A stretch of 64,000 nt of DNA from Cellvibrionales bacterium UBA1969 (GTDB lineage Bacteria; Pseudomonadota; Gammaproteobacteria; Pseudomonadales; UBA7434): the NCBI GenBank assembly GCA_002339085.1, contig DDDX01000033.1:816-64815 (forward strand). The letters are read 5' to 3'. The notes under the pieces are model-generated. The model saw only the letters and a program-made list of their open reading frames with translations. It did not search any database and was not told the origin of the DNA. Positions 1-7,917 of the stretch are shown piece by piece. Both the position numbers and the translations under genes were made by a program. How positions within the stretch are numbered: position 1 is the stretch's first letter; every line of letters starts with the position of its first letter.

Positions 1-41
1 TTATTATTATTTTTTTTTGCTATTTATTATTATTGTTATTG
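1..41 (-). ncRNA. 5' end of a candidate CrcZ-like Hfq-binding small RNA (partial, runs off the left edge)
   Basis: Read on the minus strand from about position 41, just downstream of a sigma-54-like promoter, the transcript would begin with an almost unbroken series of AAN triplets (AAU AAC AAU AAU AAU AAA). After a short GC interruption, a second A-rich run of AAU triplets follows to the window edge. AANAANAA is the catabolite-activity (CA) motif bound by Hfq with Crc in Pseudomonas, and ARN triplets are the general Hfq distal-face ligand. In Pseudomonas the decoy RNA CrcZ is transcribed just downstream of cbrB, which is the position seen here. No start codon with a ribosome site is visible in these 41 bases. 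The RNA's 3' end lies outside the window. It could instead be the leader of an mRNA under Hfq control. Confidence 0.45.
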
Positions 42-51
42 ATAACTATAT

Positions 52-68
52 TGCATGCCATATGCCAA
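52..68 (-). promoter_or_regulatory. sigma-54 (-24/-12) promoter candidate for the AAN-repeat RNA
   Basis: The minus strand reads TTGGCATATGGCATGCAA. It has the invariant GG (positions 66-65) and GC (54-53) separated by exactly 10 bases, with TGGCA at -24 and TGCA at -12. Against the consensus TGGCACGRNNNTTGCW, the -24 TGGCA block is intact and the -12 block has one mismatch (ATGC for TTGC). The predicted start is near position 41. A sigma-54 activator gene ends 240-250 bp upstream, and putative activator sites lie 100-165 bp upstream, a normal enhancer distance. Confidence 0.5.
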
Positions 69-140
69 CTTCAAATAATCTTTTAAAAGCATATACTTAA
101 ATATTTTTAAGTCGCCATAAGCTTGTTTTTTGCGGGATGG

Positions 141-209
141 TGTTACGCATCGACTCTCAAAAGTGTTACTTTCCCACAAAAAGAGGGTTTTTGGTCGTTT
201 AAGGTAACA
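141..209 (-). promoter_or_regulatory. Three GTAACA/TGTTAC hexamers: candidate upstream activator sites
   Basis: TGTTAC occurs at 141-146 and 164-169, and its complement GTAACA at 204-209. They lie about 100, 123 and 163 bp upstream of the predicted start of the sigma-54-dependent RNA. From memory, CbrB binds three variably spaced subsites of GTAACA/TGTTAC type upstream of crcZ in Pseudomonas putida; I could not verify that here. The A/T-rich stretch between these sites and the promoter (about 70-118) would suit DNA bending. Three exact hexamers in 70 bp of non-coding DNA is more than expected by chance, but their function is inferred. Confidence 0.4.
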
Positions 210-303
210 ATTTTACGCTTCATCAGGAAGGAGTAATTGGGCAGCTGGCATATTGTTGGCGCTTCAAGTCGCTAAAACTAAGGTCTGTCCCTAGGGTTGA
301 TAA

Positions 304-1422
304 TTATTTGCCGTTAGTCTTGTTTCTCGGAATGGCAAACCGTTGCCGACGTTCCCAAAGGCATTTTCGGCTAATGCCCAGCTTTTTGGCCAATTCGGTT
401 TCGTTCATCGATTCTTGGTTTTCCATCACAAAGCGCTGAAAATAATCCTCTAGGGATAAATCTTCATTCGGGTCAGGCATGGAATCTCGGTTGGTGCTTT
501 GAGACTGTTGAGAAGGCTGATAAAGATCGGCATAGCTACCAATCAAAGGGCGCTGCCCAGTGTTATTAACCACATTATTGAGGTGAGATGCCTCTATGTC
601 GATCTCAAGTGACGTTGGGTCGATCGCAGCGTGATCAGACATAATAGCGGCGCGTTCAATAATATTCTCAAGCTCGCGTACATTGCCTGGCCAAGAGTAG
701 CTATTAATCGCTTGGACTGCTTCGGGGAGTAAATGTAATCCCGGTTTGTTATGCCGAATAGCTGCTTTTTCTAATAAATATTTGGCGATTTCAAGTAAGT
801 CACTGCCTCGTTGACGGAGGCTGGGTAATTCAATTTTCACAACATTGATACGGTAGTATAGATCAGCTCGAAAATCACCTTTTTGCACCAATTGTCTAAG
901 GTTTCTGTGAGTTGCGGCTACTAGCCTTACATTTACGTGCTGGGATTCGTTGGAGCCGATACGACGAATTTCACTTTCTTGAATAAAACGCAGTAAACGC
1001 GCTTGCGCTTCACAGGGTAGTTCACCAATTTCATCTAGGAATAGGGTGCCGCCTTCAGCTGCCTCGATCAGACCGGAACGCTTGCTGGCCGCACCGGTAA
1101 AGGCGCCTTTTTCATGGCCAAATAATTCCGCTTCAATTAATGTTTCGGGAATAGCGGCGCAGTTTACAGCAATAAACGGTTGACTGTGTCGGTCGCTGGC
1201 TTGATGGATGCCGCGGGCCACTAACTCTTTGCCTGAACCCGTTTCACCGTGTATTAAAATGGTTGAGCGAGTGGGGGCCGCCTTCCTTACTCGAGCATAG
1301 ACAGTTTTCATCGCAGAGCTAGAGCCTATCATGCCGGCTAGCGGCGGGTGATCATCAGCCGTGCTGACAAGTTCAGTGGTATTGATATTAGCGGTGATAT
1401 TACTTGGCATAGATTGGGACAC
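304..1422 (-). CDS. Sigma-54-dependent activator, CbrB-like but lacking the receiver domain
   Basis: This 372-residue protein activates sigma-54 RNA polymerase by ATP hydrolysis. The AAA+ domain (about residues 30-265) has Walker A GETGSGKE, the sigma-54 contact loop GAFTGA, Walker [12 protein letters not shown], and the [10 protein letters not shown] motif. The C-terminus (about 330-372) is a Fis-type helix-turn-helix reading [20 protein letters not shown]. The block [10 protein letters not shown] plus this tail closely matches what I recall of Pseudomonas CbrB. CbrB starts with a receiver domain, but here only about 28 unstructured residues precede the AAA+ domain. The sensor kinase gene cbrA, normally between gluQRS and cbrB, is absent. 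Activity therefore cannot depend on receiver phosphorylation. The gene lies downstream of dksA-gluQRS on the same strand, 188 bp after gluQRS. Confidence 0.93.
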   Translation of the reverse strand: MSQSMPSNITANINTTELVSTADDHPPLAGMIGSSSAMKTVYARVRKAAPTRSTILIHGETGSGKELVARGIHQASDRHSQPFIAVNCAAIPETLIEAELFGHEKGAFTGAASKRSGLIEAAEGGTLFLDEIGELPCEAQARLLRFIQESEIRRIGSNESQHVNVRLVAATHRNLRQLVQKGDFRADLYYRINVVKIELPSLRQRGSDLLEIAKYLLEKAAIRHNKPGLHLLPEAVQAINSYSWPGNVRELENIIERAAIMSDHAAIDPTSLEIDIEASHLNNVVNNTGQRPLIGSYADLYQPSQQSQSTNRDSMPDPNEDLSLEDYFQRFVMENQESMNETELAKKLGISRKCLWERRQRFAIPRNKTNGK

Positions 1423-1502
1423 CCGGTTTTATTTCTGACCGTGCAGTTTAGTGAACCTGCTTACTATGGATACGGATGGAGCAAACAAAATTATGCATTT
1501 AA

Positions 1503-1566
1503 TGTAACCCTTTGTAACAAAAAATGCGACTAATTTTCACTTTTTGTGAGTAAATTTAACTCACAA
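1503..1566 (-). promoter_or_regulatory. GTAAC direct repeats and an inverted repeat upstream of the CbrB-like gene
   Basis: Two GTAAC pentamers lie 10 bp apart (1504-1508 and 1514-1518, the second being GTAACA). They sit 82-96 bp upstream of the activator's start codon and resemble the hexamers at 141-209, so self-regulation is possible. Next to them is a perfect 8-bp inverted repeat, TTGTGAGT (1544-1551) and ACTCACAA (1559-1566), with a 7-base A/T spacer. No T-run follows the repeat on the minus strand, so an operator is more likely than a terminator for gluQRS. The binding protein is unknown. Confidence 0.3.
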
Positions 1567-1610
1567 TGATTGTCGAGGTATACAGGATATTTTTAATCTA
1601 TTGATTTGTA

Positions 1611-2507
1611 TCACTTTTCCCTTATTCTTTCGATATCCCAGTGCTCGATAGCCCAAGTTATGATCGCCTTTATTGGTAATTGCTCAGGACTCAGCGGCAG
1701 CGGCTGATTTAATTGCTGCAGTGCCCGCTGCAGATTTTTATTGGCGCATTGGTCGTTTAAAGCGGCGGCGCCGGTTTGTTTACTCAGCTTTTGCGCACTG
1801 TTGTCTAAGGTAATGACGGGTAAGTGGGCATATTTAACCGGCGGTAAATTTAGCGATTGTTGCAAGGCGATTTGCCATACGGTTGATTCTAATAGATCCG
1901 CACCGCGCACCACATGCGTAATCGCTTGTGCTGCATCGTCTATGACAACGGCCAGTTGATAGGCAAATAAGGAATCGCGGCGTTTTAATATGCAGTCCCC
2001 AAACGTTTGCATATTGAAGGATTGCGGACCCAAGACACGATCGTTGAAACTATATTGTTGTTCACCACAATGAAAGCGAATAGCATGACTGGCCGGCGTA
2101 TGGGCGCTAGCATCGGCATAAGCGACCCTTTTTTTCTGGCGACAAAAGCCTGGATAGGGGCCTGGATACTCACGCAATTTAGCGCGCGTGCAGTCGCAGT
2201 AATATACTTGGCTTTGGTTGGCCAATTGATCCAGCCCCGCTTGATAATAGACGTTTTTATCGGCTTGGTAGAAGATATCCCCGTCCCAATCTAGTCCATG
2301 GTTGCGCAGGCTTTGAATAATCATTTCACAGGCACCCTCAACATTGCGCAAGGTGTCGACATCTTCAATTCGAAGCAACCACTGGCCGTTGTTGGCTTTA
2401 GCGTCAAGGTAACTGGCGAGCGCCGCAAACAGTGAGCCTGCATGCAAAGGTCCAGTGGGCGAGGGGGCAAAGCGACCAATATAGGGTTGAAGCGTTTGGG
2501 GTTGCAT
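1611..2507 (-). CDS. gluQRS: Glutamyl-Q tRNA(Asp) synthetase
   Basis: GluQRS is a truncated glutamyl-tRNA synthetase that attaches glutamate to queuosine 34 of tRNA-Asp in the cytoplasm. The 298-residue length is normal, covering the catalytic fold without an anticodon-binding domain. The N-terminal signature GRFAPSPTGPLHAGS contains the HIGH-like ATP motif. LLRIEDVD follows, then a zinc site with Cys residues in VYYCDCTRAK and PGFCR. The KMSKS equivalent is KLSKQTGA near residue 245. It lies 100 bp downstream of dksA on the same strand, the order found in many gammaproteobacteria. The ATG at 2507 is the natural start because the conserved motifs begin within 10 residues. Confidence 0.96.
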   Translation of the reverse strand: MQPQTLQPYIGRFAPSPTGPLHAGSLFAALASYLDAKANNGQWLLRIEDVDTLRNVEGACEMIIQSLRNHGLDWDGDIFYQADKNVYYQAGLDQLANQSQVYYCDCTRAKLREYPGPYPGFCRQKKRVAYADASAHTPASHAIRFHCGEQQYSFNDRVLGPQSFNMQTFGDCILKRRDSLFAYQLAVVIDDAAQAITHVVRGADLLESTVWQIALQQSLNLPPVKYAHLPVITLDNSAQKLSKQTGAAALNDQCANKNLQRALQQLNQPLPLSPEQLPIKAIITWAIEHWDIERIREK

Positions 2508-2606
2508 AACCGATGATTATTCCGAATGGCGTGCCTGATTACAAGCGGCTGAGACGGTTGAAGGGTTTGTTAGTTAACGGCAGGCTTAAAACTGTGAGTG
2601 GTTGTG

Positions 2607-3047
2607 TTAGCCCAGTTGCTGCTTTTCTTTAATTTCGTCAAGCGTCTTGCAGTCGATACAAAGTGTTGCCGTGGGACGGGCTTCTAAGCGTTTAATCCCA
2701 ATGTCAATGCCGCACATATCGCAAAAGCCGTAATCGTCGCAATCAATAAGATCAATGGTAGCGTCAATCTTTCGAATAAGTTTTCGTTCTCGATCACGGG
2801 CACGAAGCTCAAGACTGAATTCTTCTTCTTGAGTAGCACGATCGGCGGGGTCAGGAAAATTGGCCGCTTCGTCTTTCATATGGCTGACGGTGCGATCAAC
2901 CTCTTCCATTAATTGAGACTTCCAGTTGATCAAAATTGACTTGAAGTGATCCCGCTGGGGTTCACCCATGTACTCTTCACCTTTTTTAGGTTTATAAGGA
3001 GTGAAATTTTGAAAAGTCTCTGAGCCGGTTTTCTTCTTACGCGCCAT
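2607..3047 (-). CDS. dksA: RNA polymerase-binding transcription factor DksA
   Basis: DksA binds in the secondary channel of RNA polymerase and, with ppGpp, adjusts rRNA and amino-acid promoter activity. The 146-residue protein has the long coiled-coil region (about 30-105), whose tip carries acidic residues in [11 protein letters not shown]. The C-terminal zinc finger has four cysteines (CDMCG and CIDCK). The ATG at 3047 gives the usual length. It heads the minus-strand group dksA-gluQRS-activator. Confidence 0.97.
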   Translation of the reverse strand: MARKKKTGSETFQNFTPYKPKKGEEYMGEPQRDHFKSILINWKSQLMEEVDRTVSHMKDEAANFPDPADRATQEEEFSLELRARDRERKLIRKIDATIDLIDCDDYGFCDMCGIDIGIKRLEARPTATLCIDCKTLDEIKEKQQLG

Positions 3048-3370
3048 TTTGAAAATCTCTCGTTCAATCGATGATGCAAGGCGGTTTTGAGCAAAAAAGA
3101 ACCATCTTAAGCTTTAAGAATTGTTTTTGCTTCGTACAAAACTACCTTCTTTAAAAGCGGGGGGAATTTAGCAGAAAAAATGCCAGCAAGCTACCGATTT
3201 TTAGTCTGTTGACGTTAATTTTGCAGTCGATAGCGTCAAGACAGCTAATTTTTTAGTGAGCGAAGGTGGTATTCACGTGCTTGCTTCGAATGGGGTAGAA
3301 TAAAGTTAAAGATCAAATAATGTCTGAGTAACTGATTTATGAGCGTTTTTTTTGTTTTTGGGGTATTTAA
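3048..3370. promoter_or_regulatory. Divergent intergenic region between dksA and the aminotransferase
   Basis: This gene-free stretch of 323 bp must hold the promoters for dksA (minus) and the aminotransferase (plus). A weak minus-strand -35-like TTGTAC (3139-3134) sits 16 bp before TTAAAG (3117-3112). I see no convincing plus-strand -10/-35 pair, no RNA gene and no repeat. Confidence 0.3.
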
Positions 3371-4597
3371 TTGCAGGCAGTGCCTACGATGAGGTCGCCG
3401 ATGAGTCAGCGCGCCGGCGCTATCCAATCCTTTCAAGTGGTTGAAATGTTGGCCCGTGCAAAAGCGCTAGAGGCACAGGGTCGCGATATTATTCATATGC
3501 AAGCGGGTGAGCCTGACTTCACCACGGCCCCCGCTATCATTGAGGCTGGTATCGCAGCTCTGACAAGGGGTGAGACGCAATACAGCGATGCTAATGGCTT
3601 GTGGTCTTTGCGTCAGGCAATCGTTGATTACTACCGGAGCGACTACGGCGTCGAAATTGATCCCAAACGCGTCATGATTACGCCAGGCGCCTCAGGCGCT
3701 TTATTATTGATTTCAGCTTTACTGGTTGATCGAGACCAGGGCGTACTAATGACTGACCCCGGTTACCCTTGCAACTCAAATTTTATTCGCCTTGTGGAAG
3801 GTGAGTCACAATTAGTGCCGGTGGGCCCTGAGCACGGTTTTCAACTGACGGATGATTTGGTTAATCAGTATTGGCGTCGAAGTCAAGACGGTCATCCACC
3901 CACGGTTGCTGCCTTAGTGGCCAGCCCAGCGAACCCTACTGGTGCGGCATTGTCTCGGGAAGCTTTAGGCGCATTATTCAAGGCGGTTGATCAACAGGGT
4001 GGACAGCTGGTCGTCGATGAAATTTATCATGGTTTAGATTTTCGATCGGTAGGTACACAGCGGGCGATCACGTCTATTTTAGAATTGACCGATCAGGCGT
4101 TTGTCATTAACAGTTTCTCTAAATATTTTGGAATGACTGGCTGGCGTTTAGGCTGGCTGGTGGCACCTGAATGGGCCTTGCAAGGCTTAGAGAAGTTGGC
4201 GCAAAACCTGTTTATTTCCATGTCGACGATGGCGCAGTACGCCGCCTTGCAGTGTTTCACGCCGGCAACACGGGCGTTGCTGGATGCGCGGCGCGATGAG
4301 TTTCAGCGCCGCTGCGATGTATTACTGCCTGCTTTAGAGGCGATGGGGTTTATCATTCCGCATTATCCCGAAGGCGGCCTGTATATTTATGCCGACATAA
4401 GCGGCTTTAATGGTCGCTTTGGTACCGACAGTCAGGCGTTTTGTCACCGCTTACTTGAAGAGCATGGTATTGCCTTAACCCCTGGTGCTGACTTTGGCGA
4501 TTATCGCAGTGAAAATATGGTGCGATTTGCGTTTACCACTAGTCTTGAGCGGATAACATTTGCCATCGAAAAAATGCAACGTATTTTCATGGTATAG
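3371..4597 (+). CDS. Pyridoxal-phosphate aminotransferase, class I/II
   Basis: This fold-type I aminotransferase of about 400 residues transfers amino groups between amino acids and 2-oxo acids; the substrate cannot be read from the sequence. Family features in order are MQAGEPDFTT, TPGASGALLL for the cofactor phosphate pocket, SPANPTGA, DEIYHGL, and the cofactor lysine in NSFSKYFGMTGWRLGW. The C-terminal arginine that binds the substrate carboxylate is in MVRFAF. The start is uncertain: TTG at 3371 follows GGGG with 7-base spacing, and in-frame ATGs occur at 3389 and 3401. The last gives the most typical N-terminus. Confidence 0.9.
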   Translation: MQAVPTMRSPMSQRAGAIQSFQVVEMLARAKALEAQGRDIIHMQAGEPDFTTAPAIIEAGIAALTRGETQYSDANGLWSLRQAIVDYYRSDYGVEIDPKRVMITPGASGALLLISALLVDRDQGVLMTDPGYPCNSNFIRLVEGESQLVPVGPEHGFQLTDDLVNQYWRRSQDGHPPTVAALVASPANPTGAALSREALGALFKAVDQQGGQLVVDEIYHGLDFRSVGTQRAITSILELTDQAFVINSFSKYFGMTGWRLGWLVAPEWALQGLEKLAQNLFISMSTMAQYAALQCFTPATRALLDARRDEFQRRCDVLLPALEAMGFIIPHYPEGGLYIYADISGFNGRFGTDSQAFCHRLLEEHGIALTPGADFGDYRSENMVRFAFTTSLERITFAIEKMQRIFMV

Positions 4598-4638
4598 CGG
4601 TTATACTCGCGCTAATCGATTTTGTTGGGTGACAATGT

Positions 4639-4657
4639 CCTTTCCGAAAGGCTTTAT
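4639..4657 (+). terminator. Weak hairpin after the aminotransferase gene
   Basis: CCTTT (4639-4643) and AAAGG (4647-4651) pair around a three-base loop and are followed by CTTTAT. The stem has only 5 bp and the T-run is short, so partial termination before the lipoprotein gene is the most that can be claimed. Confidence 0.2.
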
Positions 4658-4677
4658 AGATTAGTCATACTTAAAAA

Positions 4678-7563
4678 ATGAATAGGAATAAACTTCGCAT
4701 GAGTGCATTGAAGCTTAGTTATAGCGTAGTCGCGGTTATCGCCTTAGTGGCTTGCGGTGGCAGTGATAATGAACGTCCAGAACCTGCATACCCTCCCGTG
4801 GTGGGGGTTAGTTTTCCACCTGCGATTTCTTCAACTACCAGCGATAGTGTGACAGTTCACTTCACCGCACTGGGTCTATCCAATCCGCTGACAACTGTCC
4901 AGGCTAGCTTGAATGATGTTGTGCAAGGGGAACCTAAATTACCGAATGCAGAACATCGATATCAATTCGACGTAGACGGCATGACCGCCGGCAGCCAAAA
5001 CTTTATTACGATGATAGCCAACGATGCCAATGTTAGTCAGTCAACCACGCATGGCGTAACTTACGGCTCAACGTGGATGGTTGAGCGCGGTGTGCAATAT
5101 GACGCTAATAATGATCGCGCGTTCGTGGTCGATGCAGCGCGGAAAGCAGTGCTGGAAATTGATTTAGCAACGGGTGAAAAAACTGAGCTGTCAGACTCAA
5201 ATAATGCTTCAGAAGTTACCTTAGTAGCTCCTGAGGACATGGCGCTTGATAAAAATGATGATGGAGATGATTTTGCCTGGATTGTTGACAGCGGATCACA
5301 GCAGCTTATCAAGATTAATCTTACGGATGGTGATTGGACTCGTTTTTCTGTTGGGGTGAGCGACCTGTTCAATCAACCAATAGCTATTGCACTCGATGAC
5401 AACGCTACCACCGCCTTCATCTTGGATATTAAAAATAAAAAAATTCATCGAGTTAATTTAACTAATGGAGTCGATGCCTCTCTAGATTTTTCTGATAGTC
5501 CCTCAGGCATTAATTTAATTGCCCCGCGTGATTTATCCTATGATGGTGATCACAATCGTTTACTTATCACGGATGGTGGAACTAATAGCATTATCGCGGT
5601 TCCGCTTGACAGTAGCCCCAGAGAAATATTATCTGGCTCTACCGTGCCAAATATTGATAACCTTTTCCGTGCTGTCCAGCACATTACTTTGAGCGCTGAT
5701 AACAGCAAGGCTTATGTCAGTGACGCAGTGCTGGCTTCTATTATTGAGGTTGACTTATCGACAGGTCTACAAAGTCTGTTGGTTGATGCAGGCGAAGTAG
5801 ATGGCGATGACACTGTAATTCGTCAGGCTAATACCGATAATCCCTTTGCCTCACCCGGCGCTTTGACGATTGGCCCGAATAATCAATTGCTGGTGGTTGA
5901 TAATAGCTTAGGCGTGATGGTAAAAGTGGCTACGGAAGATAGTAGTGGGGATTTAGATTATAAAGGCCAGCGTGATTATGTAGCGGCTGGTGCTACGACG
6001 CCAGCCGAGGGTGATACGGCCGCCACTTTAACAGCATTGGCTGCCGATCACCTAATGGGCCGTTTATCTGGCTTGGCCAGTAATGCAAACCAATCGGTAA
6101 TGTATACGATTGATCGTGACTTTGGTGAAGTAAAGCAATTAGAGCCCGCTTTAAATGTAGTCGTTCCTATGGATGATTTAAACTCTAACACGACTTTAGG
6201 GAGTAATGGTGAGCTAAGATTTTCCGACAGTGGCTTATTGGCGGCTTTATCCAGCGTGAATACCAGTGAGGAGGATGGGACCTATGCCGATATAAATTCA
6301 ACGGGAGGAAGCGGCAGTGATGCTGTGTTTGAACTGACGGTTAACGATGGCGAAGTGACTGCCATTCAAGTCACAACTACTGGCGAGTCTTATGCTTACG
6401 GCGATACATTAACACTGGGCTCGAATGGCGATACCGATTTTAGTAGCCTGTCTTTGATATTGGTTGACGATGAAGTGCCGTTCACTGACCCACGTATCCT
6501 CGCAAGTCGTTTTGGCGTGAAGTTAGGTCCTTCAGGTCAATTATATGCAGAGAGTGACTGGTTGGTGTTTGGTGTGACAAAGTCCTCATTAGGTGATTTA
6601 ACTGAAGGTGAATTTAATAATATTACTGCTCAGAGTAACAGGGACGGAGTGGGCGCTGAATTTAGTATCACAGTTAACAGTGAGAAAAAAATTAGTGCCA
6701 TCGAGGTCGATGCAGTTGGCAGTGGTTATACTAATGGTGAAACGCTCACCTTTGCCGGTGAATATCTTGGTGCAAGTGGATCGTTTGATCTTATCGTTCA
6801 AGAGGTTTTACAAGATATTTATATTGTTGATGCTGCGTCAGAAGATGGACAAGGTTCAGTAATTCAGATTAATGCTGCGGGTGTTAATAAAGGTAATCGT
6901 ACGCTTTTGCCTTCATCTTCATCTGGCGACACTGCACTTATAGATCCTTTGACGGCATTAGTGGTAGATAAGACTTTGTATGTTTTAGATAACAGCGGTA
7001 AGATAATTTCAGTGTCACTAAGTGAAAACAGTTTGGGTGATCGTAGTTTGTTGGCACCTATTCCTGATGCGCGTGCCATGGTGTTGGACGAAACAGGCGA
7101 AAATTTTTATGTTGCGACAAACGAAGCGATAAAAAGAGTCAGTATAGCGGATGGTAGTGAGTCATTTTATTTGTTGCTGGTTAACGCGGTTGATATTGCT
7201 GATTTGTTGCTAGATACAGGTGAGTTGCTTGATGTAAATGGTGTATTAGATGAGACGGACGATCGTTTGCTCATTTTAGATGGCGGTTTAGGGAAATTGT
7301 TTGGTATTGACCTTGCAGATACCTCACCGCTCGATTTAACTTCCGAAACGCCGATCACGGGTCCAACTATTCCAAGCTCGGCAAATCCTTTTATTGCCCC
7401 AACAAAGATGATCTATGACAGCAATTACCAATGGTTATATGTCTTGGATGAAACCTTACATTCACTTTTTGTGGTCGATCTTCAAGAGCGTGATTATGGC
7501 GATGGTGCGCAGGTCGATGCGCAAAAAGTCGTGATTATGCAGGGCACAGCGCTGAATCAATAA
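4678..7563 (+). CDS. Large beta-propeller-type lipoprotein with two inserted GxGY-type repeats
   Basis: This 961-residue exported lipoprotein of unknown role has a hydrophobic signal ending in the lipobox LVAC, with Cys at about residue 26 and GGSDN after it. The body consists of repeats in which residues such as VVDAARKAVLEIDLATGE, VDSGSQQLIKINLTDG and ILDIKNKKIHRVNLTNG recur, the pattern of NHL/YVTN-like beta-propellers. Two units are different: around residues 545-590 and 650-700, stretches with AVFELTVNDGEVTAIQVTT...SYAYGDTLTL and AEFSITVNSEKKISAIEVD...SGYTNGETLTF match each other. They resemble repeats common in phage and cyanophage structural proteins. Many Asp/Asn residues suggest calcium binding. 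It has no C-terminal sorting tail. The gene converges on the Rieske gene 18 bp away. Confidence 0.8.
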   Translation: MNRNKLRMSALKLSYSVVAVIALVACGGSDNERPEPAYPPVVGVSFPPAISSTTSDSVTVHFTALGLSNPLTTVQASLNDVVQGEPKLPNAEHRYQFDVDGMTAGSQNFITMIANDANVSQSTTHGVTYGSTWMVERGVQYDANNDRAFVVDAARKAVLEIDLATGEKTELSDSNNASEVTLVAPEDMALDKNDDGDDFAWIVDSGSQQLIKINLTDGDWTRFSVGVSDLFNQPIAIALDDNATTAFILDIKNKKIHRVNLTNGVDASLDFSDSPSGINLIAPRDLSYDGDHNRLLITDGGTNSIIAVPLDSSPREILSGSTVPNIDNLFRAVQHITLSADNSKAYVSDAVLASIIEVDLSTGLQSLLVDAGEVDGDDTVIRQANTDNPFASPGALTIGPNNQLLVVDNSLGVMVKVATEDSSGDLDYKGQRDYVAAGATTPAEGDTAATLTALAADHLMGRLSGLASNANQSVMYTIDRDFGEVKQLEPALNVVVPMDDLNSNTTLGSNGELRFSDSGLLAALSSVNTSEEDGTYADINSTGGSGSDAVFELTVNDGEVTAIQVTTTGESYAYGDTLTLGSNGDTDFSSLSLILVDDEVPFTDPRILASRFGVKLGPSGQLYAESDWLVFGVTKSSLGDLTEGEFNNITAQSNRDGVGAEFSITVNSEKKISAIEVDAVGSGYTNGETLTFAGEYLGASGSFDLIVQEVLQDIYIVDAASEDGQGSVIQINAAGVNKGNRTLLPSSSSGDTALIDPLTALVVDKTLYVLDNSGKIISVSLSENSLGDRSLLAPIPDARAMVLDETGENFYVATNEAIKRVSIADGSESFYLLLVNAVDIADLLLDTGELLDVNGVLDETDDRLLILDGGLGKLFGIDLADTSPLDLTSETPITGPTIPSSANPFIAPTKMIYDSNYQWLYVLDETLHSLFVVDLQERDYGDGAQVDAQKVVIMQGTALNQ

Positions 7564-7581
7564 CGATGCTCGCTGTATAAT

Positions 7582-7905
7582 TTAGTTCACTAAAAACACT
7601 TCCCCGGCTTCAAGCTTAACCTCAAGGCGGCGAAGTTGTTGGCCCGCGCAGGGCCCCGAAACACAGTCACCTTCCTCGATGGTAAATAGTGCGCCATGCG
7701 TTGAGCATTGAATCAGTGCGCCTTCTTGGTCAAGGAACTGATCCTCTAACCATTCCAGCTCAATGCCTAAATGTGGGCAGCGATTTTCATAGACAAAAAT
7801 CACCGCGTCTTTTTTTACCGCAAACAGTTTTTGTTCGCCTATTTCAAAACCTTTTGAGCAGCCTTCTTCGATATCATCGCTGTGGCATAAACGTTTCATC
7901 AGCAA
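7582..7905 (-). CDS. Rieske [2Fe-2S] domain protein
   Basis: This small soluble protein of 107 residues carries one Rieske cluster. The two ligand pairs are CPHLG and CSTHG, the Cys-X-His and Cys-X2-His pattern of ferredoxin-like Rieske proteins of dioxygenase systems. It has no signal peptide or membrane segment, so it should be cytoplasmic. It lies 12 bp downstream of the nitronate-monooxygenase-like gene on the same strand, so the two are probably co-transcribed. A role as electron carrier or redox sensor is possible, but nothing identifies the partner. Confidence 0.88.
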   Translation of the reverse strand: MLMKRLCHSDDIEEGCSKGFEIGEQKLFAVKKDAVIFVYENRCPHLGIELEWLEDQFLDQEGALIQCSTHGALFTIEEGDCVSGPCAGQQLRRLEVKLEAGEVFLVN

Positions 7906-7917
7906 AGGCTCATTCTA

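Noticed and set aside
244..260. A plus-strand GG-N10-GC sequence resembling a sigma-54 promoter
   Set aside because: The -12 block lacks the TT before GC, and it would transcribe antisense into the activator gene with nothing to express.
1545..1565. CRP-like site TGTGA...TCACA upstream of the activator gene
   Set aside because: The spacer is 11 bases, not the 6 needed by CRP. Only the dyad itself is reported.
4678..7563. The large lipoprotein as an exosortase substrate
   Set aside because: Its C-terminus (VVIMQGTALNQ) has no sorting motif, TM helix or basic tail, and it is a lipoprotein.
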